From: Sinorhizobium fredii
GTDB lineage: Bacteria; Pseudomonadota; Alphaproteobacteria; Rhizobiales; Rhizobiaceae
Assembly: GCF_002944405.1 (NCBI RefSeq)
Contig: NZ_CP024309.1
Location: forward strand, 186,001-250,000
Direction: 5' to 3'
Length of the DNA stretch: 64,000 nt
Shown: in pieces, positions 19,892-30,537 of the stretch
How the letters are laid out: each line of letters opens with the position of its first letter
How positions within the stretch are numbered: position 1 is the first letter of the stretch
Notes under the pieces: model-generated
Databases searched by the model: none
Told to the model about the DNA's origin: nothing
What the model saw: only the letters and a program-made list of their open reading frames with translations
Made by a program: the position numbers and the translations under genes

Positions 19892-20605
19892 CTACAACCT
19901 ACTGAATGTCTTACCTGACTCCGTCTGCGTGCCGGCAAGGGGAGAGTGGTTAGCCTTAGATGCCGCAAGGGACACTGCAGTCAGTATCAGTCCATCTGCA
20001 ATAAGGAAGCGGCCGCGGAGCTCCGAAGGAAAATCGTTTGCCGGCACGATCGTGTGCGGAAGCTGAGCAACAAATGAGCGATCTTCCGGAAGGATAGTGA
20101 CTACGGCATCCTCGAAGCCTAACCATTCACGTGTGAGCGGGAACCACGCCTTGAAGATGCTCTCCTTGGCACTGAAGAGCAGCCGTCCCCAATTGCGGCC
20201 CTGAGGTGCGTTTGCGATCCAATTTCGCTCCTCGTCACCCGAAATGAGCGGCAACACGCCTGAGGGGAGCTCCTCATCGACTTCGACATCGATCCCAAGC
20301 GCAACGCAGTCCTTCTGCAGGGCAACAGCCGCGGCATGGAATCCGGCGCAATGCGTTATGCTGCCCACGACGCCGGACGGCCAGAGCGGTTCTCGGTTAG
20401 GCCCAGTTGGGATCGCTGACGGCGGAAAGCCAAGCTTGGACAATGCCGCTCTGGCGCAGGCCCGCCCGATCGAAAATTCACGCCTTCTGCTTTTGACTGC
20501 GGTCGCGATTGCACTTTCCTCTTCGGCCATCACTCCAGTTCCGCTGCCTTCACTTGCCCGGCAGGTTTGCACGGCAACATTCGATGGCAGCAGCGTTCCT
20601 ATCAT
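19892..20605 (-). CDS. 4'-Phosphopantetheinyl transferase (EntD/Sfp type)
   Basis: This 237-residue enzyme attaches the phosphopantetheine arm of CoA to carrier-protein serines. Family signatures are FSIGRACAR, the GSITHC strand, the GIDVE magnesium-binding motif and FSAKES, all in order. It is the third gene of the minus-strand NRPS-MATE cluster, 188 bases after the exporter, and presumably activates the two carrier domains of the NRPS. I chose the ATG at 20605 because AGGAG lies seven bases upstream; the open frame extends 58 codons further without a comparable site. Confidence 0.92.
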   Translation of the reverse strand: MIGTLLPSNVAVQTCRASEGSGTGVMAEEESAIATAVKSRRREFSIGRACARAALSKLGFPPSAIPTGPNREPLWPSGVVGSITHCAGFHAAAVALQKDCVALGIDVEVDEELPSGVLPLISGDEERNWIANAPQGRNWGRLLFSAKESIFKAWFPLTREWLGFEDAVVTILPEDRSFVAQLPHTIVPANDFPSELRGRFLIADGLILTAVSLAASKANHSPLAGTQTESGKTFSRL

Positions 20606-20793
20606 CGAGATCTCCTCTCGCTTGAGCATGCATTTTTGCGGGGTCCCCGAGCAAAATCGAGTGGGTCGACAGCGCTTCCCCGCCAATGTCCTTTGACTCG
20701 GATCGAAAATCAGCAGCTGAGGGGAAGCGAAGCCTCCTTGCATCCGGCCGGTCAGCGACAATCCAGACAGAGTTGCCATGCTTGCATCAGCTC

Positions 20794-22206
20794 TCAGCCC
20801 TTGCGGCTCGCTCCTCGGCTAAGGAGCATTCCTTTGAGATCGCCGAACTGCCTGAATATCACGAGCACGGCCAGCAACCCTGCCAATAGCTCAGCAACTG
20901 CTTGGCTGATCAACAGGCCGTTAAAACCCCAAATGACAGGCAACAGCAGTATGGCCGGCACGAAGAGATATCCTTGCCTCGCGAAGGAAACGACGGCACT
21001 CAGACGGGCTCTCCCGAACGACTGAAGCATGGTTATTGCAACGTACTGCACACCAAAAAGCCCAAAAAACAGATGGAACATAATGCACGTCGGGACAGCG
21101 ATTTCCGTCACGGCCTCGCTATCGCTCAAAAGCTGGACGATTGGCCGCGCAAAAACCACGACCACAGCAGAAAAGCTGGCTGAGAACCCGACGGCTACGG
21201 AAAGCATGAACTTCGCCGCTCTCTGTACCCGAGCGAAATCTTGTGCTCCCCAACTGAAACCTAGAACCGCCTGGGAACCGATGCACAGGCCCATAATCGG
21301 GAGTGCACCGATCGTTATCAATCGTGCCGCTATACCTACAGCGGCAATGGAATTGTCGCCGAACGGCGCGGCAGCCCTGTTCAAGAGCACGAATGAAGCA
21401 GCAGACAAAATACCGGTGAAGGTTGCGGGAGCTCCAATGGCGGCCATCTGCTTTACGCGGTCGCCCCTCCAACTTGCGAAGGAAGGTCGGACACGGACAA
21501 TTCCACGTTGCTTCACGAAATAGAGGGCGTAGAGGCTGGTGGCGGAGATCTGAGACAGCAGTGTTGCGAGCGCCGCTCCGCGAACACCGAGATCCAGCGA
21601 AAAAATTAGGATTGGATCGAGCAGGGCATTCAGCGTGAAAGATGTAATCATGGTCCACATGCTGAAGCGTGTATTACCCTCAGCTCTCACGATAAACCCG
21701 TTGACCATGTTCAACAGCACGAGAGTGTACCCAAACAGGAGCAACCATGCGTAATCGAGCGCAGCTGGCATTATTGTCGGACTGGCACCCAGCACAGCGA
21801 GAACGTCGCGCAAATTGAGAAGCAGAGCGACGGTCATTCCGACTCCGATCGGAACCGCGAGGGCGAGTGCCGAGCTCGCCCCTCGACTGGCCTCCAGCGA
21901 ATTGCCAGCCCCAAGATTGCGCGACACGAAGGATGCTGTGCCGACGCCGATTCCCTGCCCGACCGCGGTGAGCAGGACCACGATGGGCAAAGTTATGCTG
22001 ACGGCAGCGATAGCCTGCGCACCGATTGTCCCGACAAACATCGCATTCACGAACTGCTGAAGTGCATTGAACGATAAGCCAATAATCGAGGGAATGGCGA
22101 GCCGTATTATGAGGCGGGAGACCTTGCCATCCAACAAACTGATATGCTCTGCCGGTGAGGCCATGCGCTCTTCTTCGCCCTTCATATGTTGCTCCGAGGG
22201 CCTCAT
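20794..22206 (-). CDS. MATE-family efflux transporter
   Basis: This 470-residue protein has about twelve membrane spans, with two repeated halves starting VSRLIIRLAIPSIIG and RVQRAAKFMLSVAVG. MATE proteins export small organic molecules using a sodium or proton gradient. Its ATG overlaps the NRPS stop (ATGA), so the two are translationally coupled, and export of the NRPS product is the natural inference. A second start seven codons later (22185) has GGAG seven bases upstream and may be the real one. Confidence 0.92.
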   Translation of the reverse strand: MRPSEQHMKGEEERMASPAEHISLLDGKVSRLIIRLAIPSIIGLSFNALQQFVNAMFVGTIGAQAIAAVSITLPIVVLLTAVGQGIGVGTASFVSRNLGAGNSLEASRGASSALALAVPIGVGMTVALLLNLRDVLAVLGASPTIMPAALDYAWLLLFGYTLVLLNMVNGFIVRAEGNTRFSMWTMITSFTLNALLDPILIFSLDLGVRGAALATLLSQISATSLYALYFVKQRGIVRVRPSFASWRGDRVKQMAAIGAPATFTGILSAASFVLLNRAAAPFGDNSIAAVGIAARLITIGALPIMGLCIGSQAVLGFSWGAQDFARVQRAAKFMLSVAVGFSASFSAVVVVFARPIVQLLSDSEAVTEIAVPTCIMFHLFFGLFGVQYVAITMLQSFGRARLSAVVSFARQGYLFVPAILLLPVIWGFNGLLISQAVAELLAGLLAVLVIFRQFGDLKGMLLSRGASRKG

Positions 22207-25200
22207 CCGTTATCGTCCATAGCGCCAGGATCTGCAAACGCGTCCACCATCTGCAGGAGCTCCTCCTGCAAGATTGCGCAGACCTTGCGGGTCGTCTCGT
22301 AGCCAACGTGTCGTGGATCGTATCTCACTTCGATTCGTAGTTCGCCCGATTGGTACCCGACGCGAAACCAGAAGAGGTAGTTCAGAACGGACTGATCCAT
22401 GTCGTCACCGATCCACAATGGATGTGGATCTCTGGACAGCAGACGGCGCGGATAATGATGTTGAAGCCTCGCCCGATAGTTCACTCCAATGCGAGGTAAC
22501 GGCAGACGATCGATCCTCTCCCGGACAGCGGGGTTCCGATTTAAGAACTTCAAAGCTCGGAAACCTATGCCCTGGCGTGGCAACGAGCTGCGCTGCTGAT
22601 AAATCGAACGGGCTCGGTTCGGACGAGACTCTGTACCGTCAAGGCATAACGGGAGCGGCACCAGTTCACCGATATAACCGATGATTTGAGAGGGGTCGAT
22701 GTCGTCAAACAGCCGTCCCCTGGTCGAAGTGAGACTGTCAATCCAGAGTGAGTAATTGCCGAAAGCGCGGCCAAATGCCCCCGAAATAGCAGCAAGCAAT
22801 AAATCGAAATCTTCGCAGTCGGCAGACGCCGCCGCAACGTTGAGAAGCTTCCTTGTTGCCTCCTCACTGATCCTTAGATGGAATGTTGCCTGGTCTTTCC
22901 AGAGCGGCCTGCAGAATTCTTCATCGATATGTTCCTCAGACCCTACATAGTGGAGCCACCTTGCAGTATCGGCTGAAAATCCCGCCGCGTCAGCCTCAGC
23001 GTCGCTCACACGCATGTCAAACTGGTCATACTGAAAGCTCTCCCAATGTTCGAGCTCTGTTGCCGCTTCGCCATTTGCGTAGTTATCCAATCGCTCCAGC
23101 CATCGAGACAGGGTCGACGTCTCGGGATCCGCAGCGTTTTGGCCTGAAGCAAACGAATTGTAAGCTGCCTCAAGTGCATTCAGGAACAGCCGGTATCCAA
23201 CCCCGTCTGCTACGAAATGGTGTAGCAGGACAAGCAAATAGTAATCGTCGCACTCTGATGTCCGAAAGGCTGAGACTCTGATAAGCGGTGTCTCACCGTC
23301 AAATCGAAATGTGCGCTGACGCTCCGCGCAGGCGCGCTCGATGACCGTGAGTTGTTTTGCCGCGGCCATACCGGCAAGGTCTATTTCTTCGACCAGGGGA
23401 TCTGGTATCAAACCGATTGCCTGAGACAGGCCGCTCTCCGTTTGGTCAATTCGGAGCCTCAGGCCTTCTTCCCGGCCGAGGACATGCGCAAGCGCATGTT
23501 CAAGAATGGAGAGATTCAAGTGGCCGGCGGGCATGAAGAACAGATCGCCAATGTTGTAGTGCTCGCCAATGCCAACGATACTATTCCAATGGGAGACTGC
23601 AGGGGTCACTGGCAGCGGTCCATCGGAAGTCGCTGAGGCACAGGTCGAAGCCGAGGTTTGGTGCTTTGCCAGTTCTCGGATCGTCGGTGTCCGATGCAGT
23701 TGGCTGACGGTAAAGCTCACTCCCGCTTTGCGCGCCAGCGTAACGCACCGCACGCTCAGAAGCGAATTCCCGCCGATATCAAAGAAGCTATCATCGATAC
23801 CGACAGATTTGGTGCCCAACAGCTCTTGCCAAATATCGGCGAGCAGTCGCTCCCTCTTCGTCTGCGGCTTAGCGGATTTGGTCCTTCGCATGATGCTCGA
23901 TGACACGGACGCCAGACGGGCACGGTCTATCTTCCCGCTCGCCGTGATCGGAATACGGCGCACGACCCGAACATCCGACGGAATCATGTAAGATGGCAGC
24001 GTTTGCCGCAGATGGTCCACAATGTCCCCTGAGGCCAGGCCGGCACGCGCCGGGACAACAAGGGCGACCAGTCGCCGATCATCCTCTTGGCCCCTTACAA
24101 ACGCCGCGGCCTTCGCAACGCCAGGATGCGATGCAAGCGCCGTTTCGATCTCCTCCAGTTCAATTCGAAACCCCCGAAACTGGATTTGGTTGTCCGCACG
24201 ACCGCAAATCTCCAGGCGGCCTTCGGCTGAGATGCGAGCGATATCACCACTGCGGTAAAGGACGCCGTAGTGACCTTCATCGTGCGGATTTGGAACGAAC
24301 GAGTGATTTGTCCGCTCTGGATCCTTCCAATATCCCGCGCCCAGGCAGCGCCCTGCCACGCAGAGCTCGCCTGCAACGCCCACGGGCACCTGCTTCAACT
24401 GTGCGTCGAGAACGTAGATTTTTACATTGTCGATCGGGCGCCCGACCGGCACGGCTGAAGAGCCATCGTCGCCGTTCGATGTTCGGTATACCGCTGAATT
24501 AGACGCGCACTCCGTCGTTCCATAAAAATTCCATAGGGGTACGTCTGGAAAGCATTCTCGCCAACGATCGGGAAGTGATGGCGGCATCGGTTCAGCGCTG
24601 CTTGTAACCAGGCGCAAGTTGGTCCTTTTCGGGCCTCGCTGTTGAGAGGCGATCAAACCGGTGAGAATGGGAGGAGAGGCAAACAACCGCGTCACGTGAT
24701 GCTTTGCCAATGCCTGCAACAACAGGTCGGGGTCGAGCAACTGCTCATGCGTCAGGATCAGCGTGGGCACTCCCTTCAGGAGCCCTCCGAAATACTCCCA
24801 CTCCGCAGCAACAAGGGCTGCTGACTTCTGTACCACCATCACGTCGAAGTCGTCGAAGGGAAAGCATCGCCACATCCAGTTCAGTCGGTTGAGTATGGCA
24901 GATTCCGGTATGAGAACGCCCTTCGCCTTACCGGTCGAGGATGAGGTATAGATTAGACTGGCTGTGCTCTCATCGGGCAATTCGATAGTTCTGTGCGAGA
25001 CCTGGCCAGCGTTGTATCTGGCCTGCAGGGTGGTCAGGCTGACGCTCGGCAGAGCGAAATCGACCTCTTCGTCACTGCCGGTGTGCACAAGGAGGTTCGC
25101 GCCGCTATCCTCCAGGATTTGGCCGACCCGCTGCTTCGGGTAATCTGGCGATATCGGCACAACAACTGCCTGCAGGTCCCGAATTGCCAAAGTTGTGGCC

Positions 25201-28200
25201 GCTACATCCGGGGACCTGTCAACCAGCATAGCAACGATGTCTCCCGGCCCCACCCCGGAAGCTCGCAGAACGGCCTTGATCGCAGCCATTCGTTCGCGCA
25301 GTTGGCCAAACGTGATTGCTCCGAATTCGCCGAAGTAGGCCACCCGATCGATATTCGAAGCGCTCACCTGATCGAACGCTTCCACCAGCAGAGGTTCGTT
25401 ATCGTATAGCCGCTCCTCGCCCTTGAGCGAATTTAGACTGGCGACTTCCGACGGGCTGAGGCCCTCCAGGGCGAGGATCGGCTCGCCCGATCTCTCCACA
25501 CAGGTAGCAATGAGATGACGAAGATTATCGGCCATGCGAGCGATCTCATCGCTCGAGAATATGTCTTCCGCGTAGGCCAGTTGCAGTGCAATTGCACTGC
25601 CTTCATCTTGCGCGTACAGCGTGAGGTCGAATTTCACGTAACCGGTGTCGTACTCGCGAAATGACACTTGGAGATCGCGGTTGCCAGGTGGCTCCGCGGG
25701 CTCAGAGTACATGTTGAACATGGCTTGGAAGATGGGCGATCGACCAGGCTCGCGGTGGAGTCGGGCATCCCGGACCATCCAGCTGAACGGATACGCCGAA
25801 TTCGCGATGGCGTCCCCTATGAGGTCCTGTACGTGAGTTACGTGGCCAACGAAGGACCTGTTGACGTCGATCGTTGTGCGGATCGGCAGCATGTTGAGGA
25901 AGAAACCCACGATCTCCTCAGTGCCTGGCTCGCTGCGCACTACGTGCGGTATGCCAACGATAATATCGTCTTGGCCGCTATACATCCGCAATAGCAGCTT
26001 GAAGCATGCCAAAAGGACCGTGGAAGTCGTGCACCTGTGCCGGCGTGCAAAATCTCGCAACTGACCAGATAGCTCACCGCCAAGGAGAACCGCATGCGAA
26101 TTCCCGCGGTAGGAGGTCACTTGCGGCCGCAGTCGAGGATTTCCAAGCGAAAGTACCGGAGGATTGTCGCCTATCTGCTGACGCCAATAGCGCCGCTGAT
26201 CCTTCAGCGACTTCGGTGTGACATGTGCACTTTCCCACAGCGCATAGCTAGAGAGCGATGTGCGATCCGCCGGAGAAAATGCAGCCGCATGCGAGTATCT
26301 CGTTTGCAAGTCCCTGAGCAGGACAGAGATCGACCATGCATCTATGATGATTTCGTGCGCGGTGATCAATATGAGATGGTCGTCCGCGCCGAGACGAATT
26401 ATGCGCGCACGAAACAGATTGCCCTGACTAAGATCAAAGGGCTTGTTGAGCTCCGTTCGCCTCAACTCCACCACAAGTGCCTCGGCCTCGTGGTTGGATA
26501 GGAGGGTGGCGTCCACCAACTCTAGATCGGAGTTCTTGGGATCATCGAAAATTTGAACCGGGCCGTCTTCGTCGATGAAACGTGCCGAAAGGGCGTCATG
26601 CGCCTGAACCACATCTTTCCAGGCCTTATTGAAAGCGGCCGGATCGATGTCACCTCGGATACGCACACCACCCTGGATAATGTAGTTTTTCGCAGTCGGG
26701 TCGAGCTGCCAGAGGAACCAAAGGTGTTCCTGTACTCGAGTGAGGGGTGATCGTCTGAGCTTGCCACAGGTGGGGAGCCCGAACTTTGTCGTCTCGGACT
26801 GGCTTGATATCGACGCCGCAAGCGACCTGATCGTCCCATTCAGAACAAGCCTGAAGTCCACCTTCGTCCCGAGCTGCCTGTGGATTTGAGCCAATATAAG
26901 CATCGCGCGGATCGAGTCTCCGCCAAGGTCCATAAATTGGTCGCCCACGCCGATACTTTCGATCCGAAGAATGCTGGACCAAATATCTCGTAGTCTGCTT
27001 TCGAGCTCGGTCGTTGGTTCCTCGAAGGGCTCCAGCAACTCCGGGCGAAGCGTCGTCGGATCAGGCAGTGACGCGAAGTCGACCTTCCCGTTCGGGGTGG
27101 TCGGTAGCCGGTCGACACGTATGATTCGTTCCGGCAGCATGTAGGCGGGCAACCTTTCGGCAACAAAGCTGCGGAGTTCACTCTCCGATAGCCCGGCAGG
27201 AGCCGACACATACGCCACTATCCGTCTGGGCCCGATTGCTCCGTCCGTATTTGCTATGTCCCTGGCCGTGAGCTTCACGTTCTCGTGGAGGGGTGCAACA
27301 GCCACGGCCGCACTTATCAAAGGATGGGCGCACAGGCGAGACTCGATCTCTCCGAGTTCGATTCGATGTCCGCGGATCTTGATCTGCCGATCTCGTCTAC
27401 CAAGACACTCCAAGAGGCCGTCTGCCCTGATCCGTCCGAGATCGCCGGTCTTGTAGAGCTGCCGATATGATGGGTGGTCCGAGAACGGATTTGACAGAAA
27501 AGCATTTTCGGTACGCTCGCCATCGTTGATGTAACCGTCAGCGACACCGACACCGCTCACACAGATTTCGCCAATCTCTCCCGCCTCGCACAGACGTGTG
27601 CCGCTGGCGACATAAACCTTGAGATTGGCAATCGGCTTACCAATGGGAACATAGGTGTCAGCCGTAATGGGCGGGAGAGACATCAGATGATGCGTAACCC
27701 CATCCGCGCATTCTGTCGGGCCGTAGTGATTGAGGATCGGGACATGAGGATAGAGTGTCAGCCAGCTGCGCACCAAGGCAGGCGTCAGCGGCTCGCCGAC
27801 CGTGGAGATCATGCGTAAGGCGCCGAGAAGCCGCTCCTGCGCCGACAGTGTCTGCAGATATTCAACGAACACTGAGAGCAACGATGGAACGAATTGGACG
27901 ACAGTGACGCGATTTGTTTCAAGGGCCTCAAGAAGGGCCATCGGAGATCTCACTGCCGCATCATCGATGATCGTGACGCAACTGCCGACACACAGCCCTG
28001 CCAAAAGCTGCCACAGCGAGATGTCAAAGCTATGCGAGGCAGTTTGTGCGACACAGTCCTTCTGACCTAGCTGGAGTGCATCAATCTTCGCCATCAAGTG
28101 GTTGTTGAGGCCCGCCCGCTTGACCATCACTCCCTTTGGTCTTCCCTCCGAACCGGAGGTGAACAGGAGGTAGGCGAGACGGCCCTCTACCGAAGCTCGC

Positions 28201-28703
28201 ATTGCAGGAGAGGTACAGACATCGAGTAGCGCCGCCTGCACCGTCAAGAATTGCAGGTCGCCGGTGCTGTCTTCCTGGAAGCGAGCAAGCGCTTCGGGTC
28301 TTTCTGACCCGATAATCAGATTGCATCCACTCTGCTCAATCATGCAGGAAATGCGCGATGCCGGTAAGGATGGATCGAGCGGCAAATAAGTTGAGCCGCT
28401 TTTCAAAATTGCGATTACCGTGGCCGCCCAATTGAGGTCTCTTGCGCCGTAATAGCCCACGATCGTACCCTCTGGACCACGCGCCCGCAGGGTGCTCGCA
28501 ATTCTGTCCGACAGCAGTTGCAGCCCACCATATGTGAGCTCTTCCGCACCATGCTTGATCGCCACCTTGTCCCGGAACAATGCTGCGATTTCATCGATAG
28601 CCGCGACTACATCGATGAGCTGATTTCCCATAAATTCGGACTTCGCAGTCCGGCCTTCGTTGAGCATAAGGTTCCTCGCCCGGCGAGGCAGCCAGTGGGT
28701 CAT
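22203..28703 (-). CDS. Non-ribosomal peptide synthetase, A-PCP-C-A-PCP-C
   Basis: This megasynthase of about 2166 residues has two modules. Module 1: adenylation domain (TSGSEGRPKG near 185, FDISLWQLLAG, NHYGPTE, NGKVD near 530) and carrier domain (DLGGDS near 592). Then a condensation domain (~640-1080) whose active site reads HEIIIDA instead of HHxxxDG. Module 2: adenylation domain (~1110-1600; TSSSTGKAKG, NFYGTTE), carrier domain (DIGGNS near 1645) and a terminal condensation domain (LHHFVADG near 1830). There is no thioesterase or reductase, so release by the terminal C domain, onto an amine or alcohol or by cyclisation, is inferred. It begins with an adenylation domain, so residue 1 is directly loaded. 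The start at 28703 is preceded by AGGAAC; a TTG at 28736 is an alternative. Confidence 0.93.
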   Translation of the reverse strand: MTHWLPRRARNLMLNEGRTAKSEFMGNQLIDVVAAIDEIAALFRDKVAIKHGAEELTYGGLQLLSDRIASTLRARGPEGTIVGYYGARDLNWAATVIAILKSGSTYLPLDPSLPASRISCMIEQSGCNLIIGSERPEALARFQEDSTGDLQFLTVQAALLDVCTSPAMRASVEGRLAYLLFTSGSEGRPKGVMVKRAGLNNHLMAKIDALQLGQKDCVAQTASHSFDISLWQLLAGLCVGSCVTIIDDAAVRSPMALLEALETNRVTVVQFVPSLLSVFVEYLQTLSAQERLLGALRMISTVGEPLTPALVRSWLTLYPHVPILNHYGPTECADGVTHHLMSLPPITADTYVPIGKPIANLKVYVASGTRLCEAGEIGEICVSGVGVADGYINDGERTENAFLSNPFSDHPSYRQLYKTGDLGRIRADGLLECLGRRDRQIKIRGHRIELGEIESRLCAHPLISAAVAVAPLHENVKLTARDIANTDGAIGPRRIVAYVSAPAGLSESELRSFVAERLPAYMLPERIIRVDRLPTTPNGKVDFASLPDPTTLRPELLEPFEEPTTELESRLRDIWSSILRIESIGVGDQFMDLGGDSIRAMLILAQIHRQLGTKVDFRLVLNGTIRSLAASISSQSETTKFGLPTCGKLRRSPLTRVQEHLWFLWQLDPTAKNYIIQGGVRIRGDIDPAAFNKAWKDVVQAHDALSARFIDEDGPVQIFDDPKNSDLELVDATLLSNHEAEALVVELRRTELNKPFDLSQGNLFRARIIRLGADDHLILITAHEIIIDAWSISVLLRDLQTRYSHAAAFSPADRTSLSSYALWESAHVTPKSLKDQRRYWRQQIGDNPPVLSLGNPRLRPQVTSYRGNSHAVLLGGELSGQLRDFARRHRCTTSTVLLACFKLLLRMYSGQDDIIVGIPHVVRSEPGTEEIVGFFLNMLPIRTTIDVNRSFVGHVTHVQDLIGDAIANSAYPFSWMVRDARLHREPGRSPIFQAMFNMYSEPAEPPGNRDLQVSFREYDTGYVKFDLTLYAQDEGSAIALQLAYAEDIFSSDEIARMADNLRHLIATCVERSGEPILALEGLSPSEVASLNSLKGEERLYDNEPLLVEAFDQVSASNIDRVAYFGEFGAITFGQLRERMAAIKAVLRASGVGPGDIVAMLVDRSPDVAATTLAIRDLQAVVVPISPDYPKQRVGQILEDSGANLLVHTGSDEEVDFALPSVSLTTLQARYNAGQVSHRTIELPDESTASLIYTSSSTGKAKGVLIPESAILNRLNWMWRCFPFDDFDVMVVQKSAALVAAEWEYFGGLLKGVPTLILTHEQLLDPDLLLQALAKHHVTRLFASPPILTGLIASQQRGPKRTNLRLVTSSAEPMPPSLPDRWRECFPDVPLWNFYGTTECASNSAVYRTSNGDDGSSAVPVGRPIDNVKIYVLDAQLKQVPVGVAGELCVAGRCLGAGYWKDPERTNHSFVPNPHDEGHYGVLYRSGDIARISAEGRLEICGRADNQIQFRGFRIELEEIETALASHPGVAKAAAFVRGQEDDRRLVALVVPARAGLASGDIVDHLRQTLPSYMIPSDVRVVRRIPITASGKIDRARLASVSSSIMRRTKSAKPQTKRERLLADIWQELLGTKSVGIDDSFFDIGGNSLLSVRCVTLARKAGVSFTVSQLHRTPTIRELAKHQTSASTCASATSDGPLPVTPAVSHWNSIVGIGEHYNIGDLFFMPAGHLNLSILEHALAHVLGREEGLRLRIDQTESGLSQAIGLIPDPLVEEIDLAGMAAAKQLTVIERACAERQRTFRFDGETPLIRVSAFRTSECDDYYLLVLLHHFVADGVGYRLFLNALEAAYNSFASGQNAADPETSTLSRWLERLDNYANGEAATELEHWESFQYDQFDMRVSDAEADAAGFSADTARWLHYVGSEEHIDEEFCRPLWKDQATFHLRISEEATRKLLNVAAASADCEDFDLLLAAISGAFGRAFGNYSLWIDSLTSTRGRLFDDIDPSQIIGYIGELVPLPLCLDGTESRPNRARSIYQQRSSLPRQGIGFRALKFLNRNPAVRERIDRLPLPRIGVNYRARLQHHYPRRLLSRDPHPLWIGDDMDQSVLNYLFWFRVGYQSGELRIEVRYDPRHVGYETTRKVCAILQEELLQMVDAFADPGAMDDNG

Positions 28704-29125
28704 AGTTGGTCGTTCCTGCCCCGTCGCGATCGACAATCAGCAAAAGTCATGCCAGCGACGCGGAGAAGCGCCTATGCGAAATGTCCCGGTGAGTTCAATG
28801 CTTTAAACGAGTGTGTTAGGAATTTTGTCGAACAGCAGCGTGTCGCGGAACTGACAAACACAACAATAGGGCCACCTCTGGCTCCTCGGAAACAGCGGGC
28901 AGGGACATCAGCTAACGACGGAGGGTGCAGTTTGCAGCATCGAGTTCCCGATCAGCGTTGCGGCCACACGTTGGTATGAACCGGTGACGCCGACGCGAGG
29001 GGTCCTTTGCAACATTTTGATCGCCGCGGATAAAGCAGTCTTCGGTGGATAAACAAAAATGGCGCGGGTCTGGCGTGCCAGCCCGCGCCAAGCCGCACGA
29101 CTGTGCGGAGTTGCCCTGGGAGGCA
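28704..29125. other. Promoter region of the NRPS operon; no gene
   Basis: No domain is recognisable. The stretch must hold the promoter of the leftward NRPS-MATE-PPTase operon and the 3' end of dctA. No nod box, anaerobox or sigma-54 site was recognised here, so the regulation of the cluster remains open. Confidence 0.4.
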
Positions 29126-30451
29126 TTACTCGGCTGGCTGAACAATTTTCGGGTTGGTTCCCGCCGGCCCGTCATCTGCAAGCGCCCCGGAAAGCTGCGC
29201 CTGATCGAGCTCGCCTTCCCACTTCGCCACCACCAGCGTCGCTGCCGCATTGCCGATAGTATTCGTAATTGCCCGGCACTCCGACATGAAGCGATCGATG
29301 CCGAGGATAAGCGCCATACCGGCGACCGGCACGGAGGGGACGACGGAGAGCGTCGCGGCCAGCGTGATGAAGCCAGCGCCGGTGATGCCGGCCGCGCCCT
29401 TCGAGCTCAGCATAGCGACGAGCAGGAGCAGGATCTGGTCGCCATAGGAGAGCGGCGTGTCGGTCGCCTGGGCGATGAACAGCGCCGCCAGCGTCATGTA
29501 GATGTTGGTGCCGTCGAGATTGAAGGAATAGCCAGTCGGAATGACGAGGCCGACGACCGAGCGCTTGCAGCCGGCCTTCTCCATCTTGTTCATGAGGCCC
29601 GGCAGGGCCGCTTCCGAGGAGGACGTGCCGAGCACCAGCAAGAGTTCCTCCTTGATGTAGCGGATCAGCGCCACGATCGAGAAGCCGTTATAGCGGGCCA
29701 CCGCGCCGAGCACGACGAAGACGAACAGGAACGAGGTCAGATAGAAGGTGCCGATCAGCATGGCGAGGTTGGCGATCGAGGCGACGCCGTATTTGCCGAT
29801 GGTGAATGCCATGGCACCGAAGGCGCCGATCGGGGCGGCCTTCATCAGGATCGCCACCAGCCGGAAGATCGGCAGCGTCAGCGCCTGCAGGAAATCGACG
29901 ACCGGCTCGGCCTTTTTGCCGACGATCGCCAGCGAGATGCCGAAGAGCACCGAGATGAACAGCACCTGCAGGATGTCGCCCTCGGCAAAGGCGCCGACGA
30001 GCGTCGTCGGGATGATGTTCATCAGGAAGCCGGTGATCGACTGCTCATGCGCCTTTGCGGCATAGGAGGCGACCGCCTTCGCATCAAGTGAGGCCGGGTC
30101 GATATGCATGCCCGCACCCGGCTGCACCACATTGGCCACGATCAGGCCGATGACGAGCGCAAGGGTGGAGAAGGTCAGGAAGTAGATCATCGCCTTGCCG
30201 GCGACGCGGCCGACCTTGGCGAGATCGGTCATTCCGGCAATGCCGGTCGCGACCGTCAGGAAGATCACCGGCGCGATGATCATCTTGACGAGCTTGATGA
30301 AGGCGTCGCCAAGCGGCTTCAGCTGCGTGCCGAGCTCGGGATAGAAATGCCCGAGTAGGATGCCGGCGGCGATTGCCACCAGAACCTGGACATAGAGATG
30401 GCGGTAAAAGGGTGTCTTGCCGCGGACCTCCGCGGAATGCTCGATGATCAT
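29126..30451 (-). CDS. dctA: C4-dicarboxylate transporter DctA
   Basis: This 441-residue sodium/proton-dicarboxylate symporter of the DAACS family imports succinate, fumarate and malate, the carbon source of bacteroids. Characteristic segments include the [11 protein letters not shown] hairpin motif, [10 protein letters not shown], and the [12 protein letters not shown] segment. The ATG at 30451 follows GGAGGATATC. A sigma-54 promoter lies about 90 bases upstream. In free-living rhizobia dctA is divergent from dctB and dctD, but these regulators are not next to it here, so control would be in trans. The gene is intact and its composition matches rhizobial chromosomal or megaplasmid genes. Confidence 0.96.
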   Translation of the reverse strand: MIIEHSAEVRGKTPFYRHLYVQVLVAIAAGILLGHFYPELGTQLKPLGDAFIKLVKMIIAPVIFLTVATGIAGMTDLAKVGRVAGKAMIYFLTFSTLALVIGLIVANVVQPGAGMHIDPASLDAKAVASYAAKAHEQSITGFLMNIIPTTLVGAFAEGDILQVLFISVLFGISLAIVGKKAEPVVDFLQALTLPIFRLVAILMKAAPIGAFGAMAFTIGKYGVASIANLAMLIGTFYLTSFLFVFVVLGAVARYNGFSIVALIRYIKEELLLVLGTSSSEAALPGLMNKMEKAGCKRSVVGLVIPTGYSFNLDGTNIYMTLAALFIAQATDTPLSYGDQILLLLVAMLSSKGAAGITGAGFITLAATLSVVPSVPVAGMALILGIDRFMSECRAITNTIGNAAATLVVAKWEGELDQAQLSGALADDGPAGTNPKIVQPAE

Positions 30452-30537
30452 GTGATATCCTCCACATGGGGTCCCCCGTCCGGCAAATGTGCCGGCCTTC
30501 CCAAGATCGACAGCCGCTGCTGCCTTCTCGTTTACGC

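Noticed and set aside
29045..30091. Plus-strand open frame of 348 codons opposite dctA
   Set aside because: Highly charged Glu/Asp/Arg/His-rich translation typical of an antisense frame; dctA is unmistakable.
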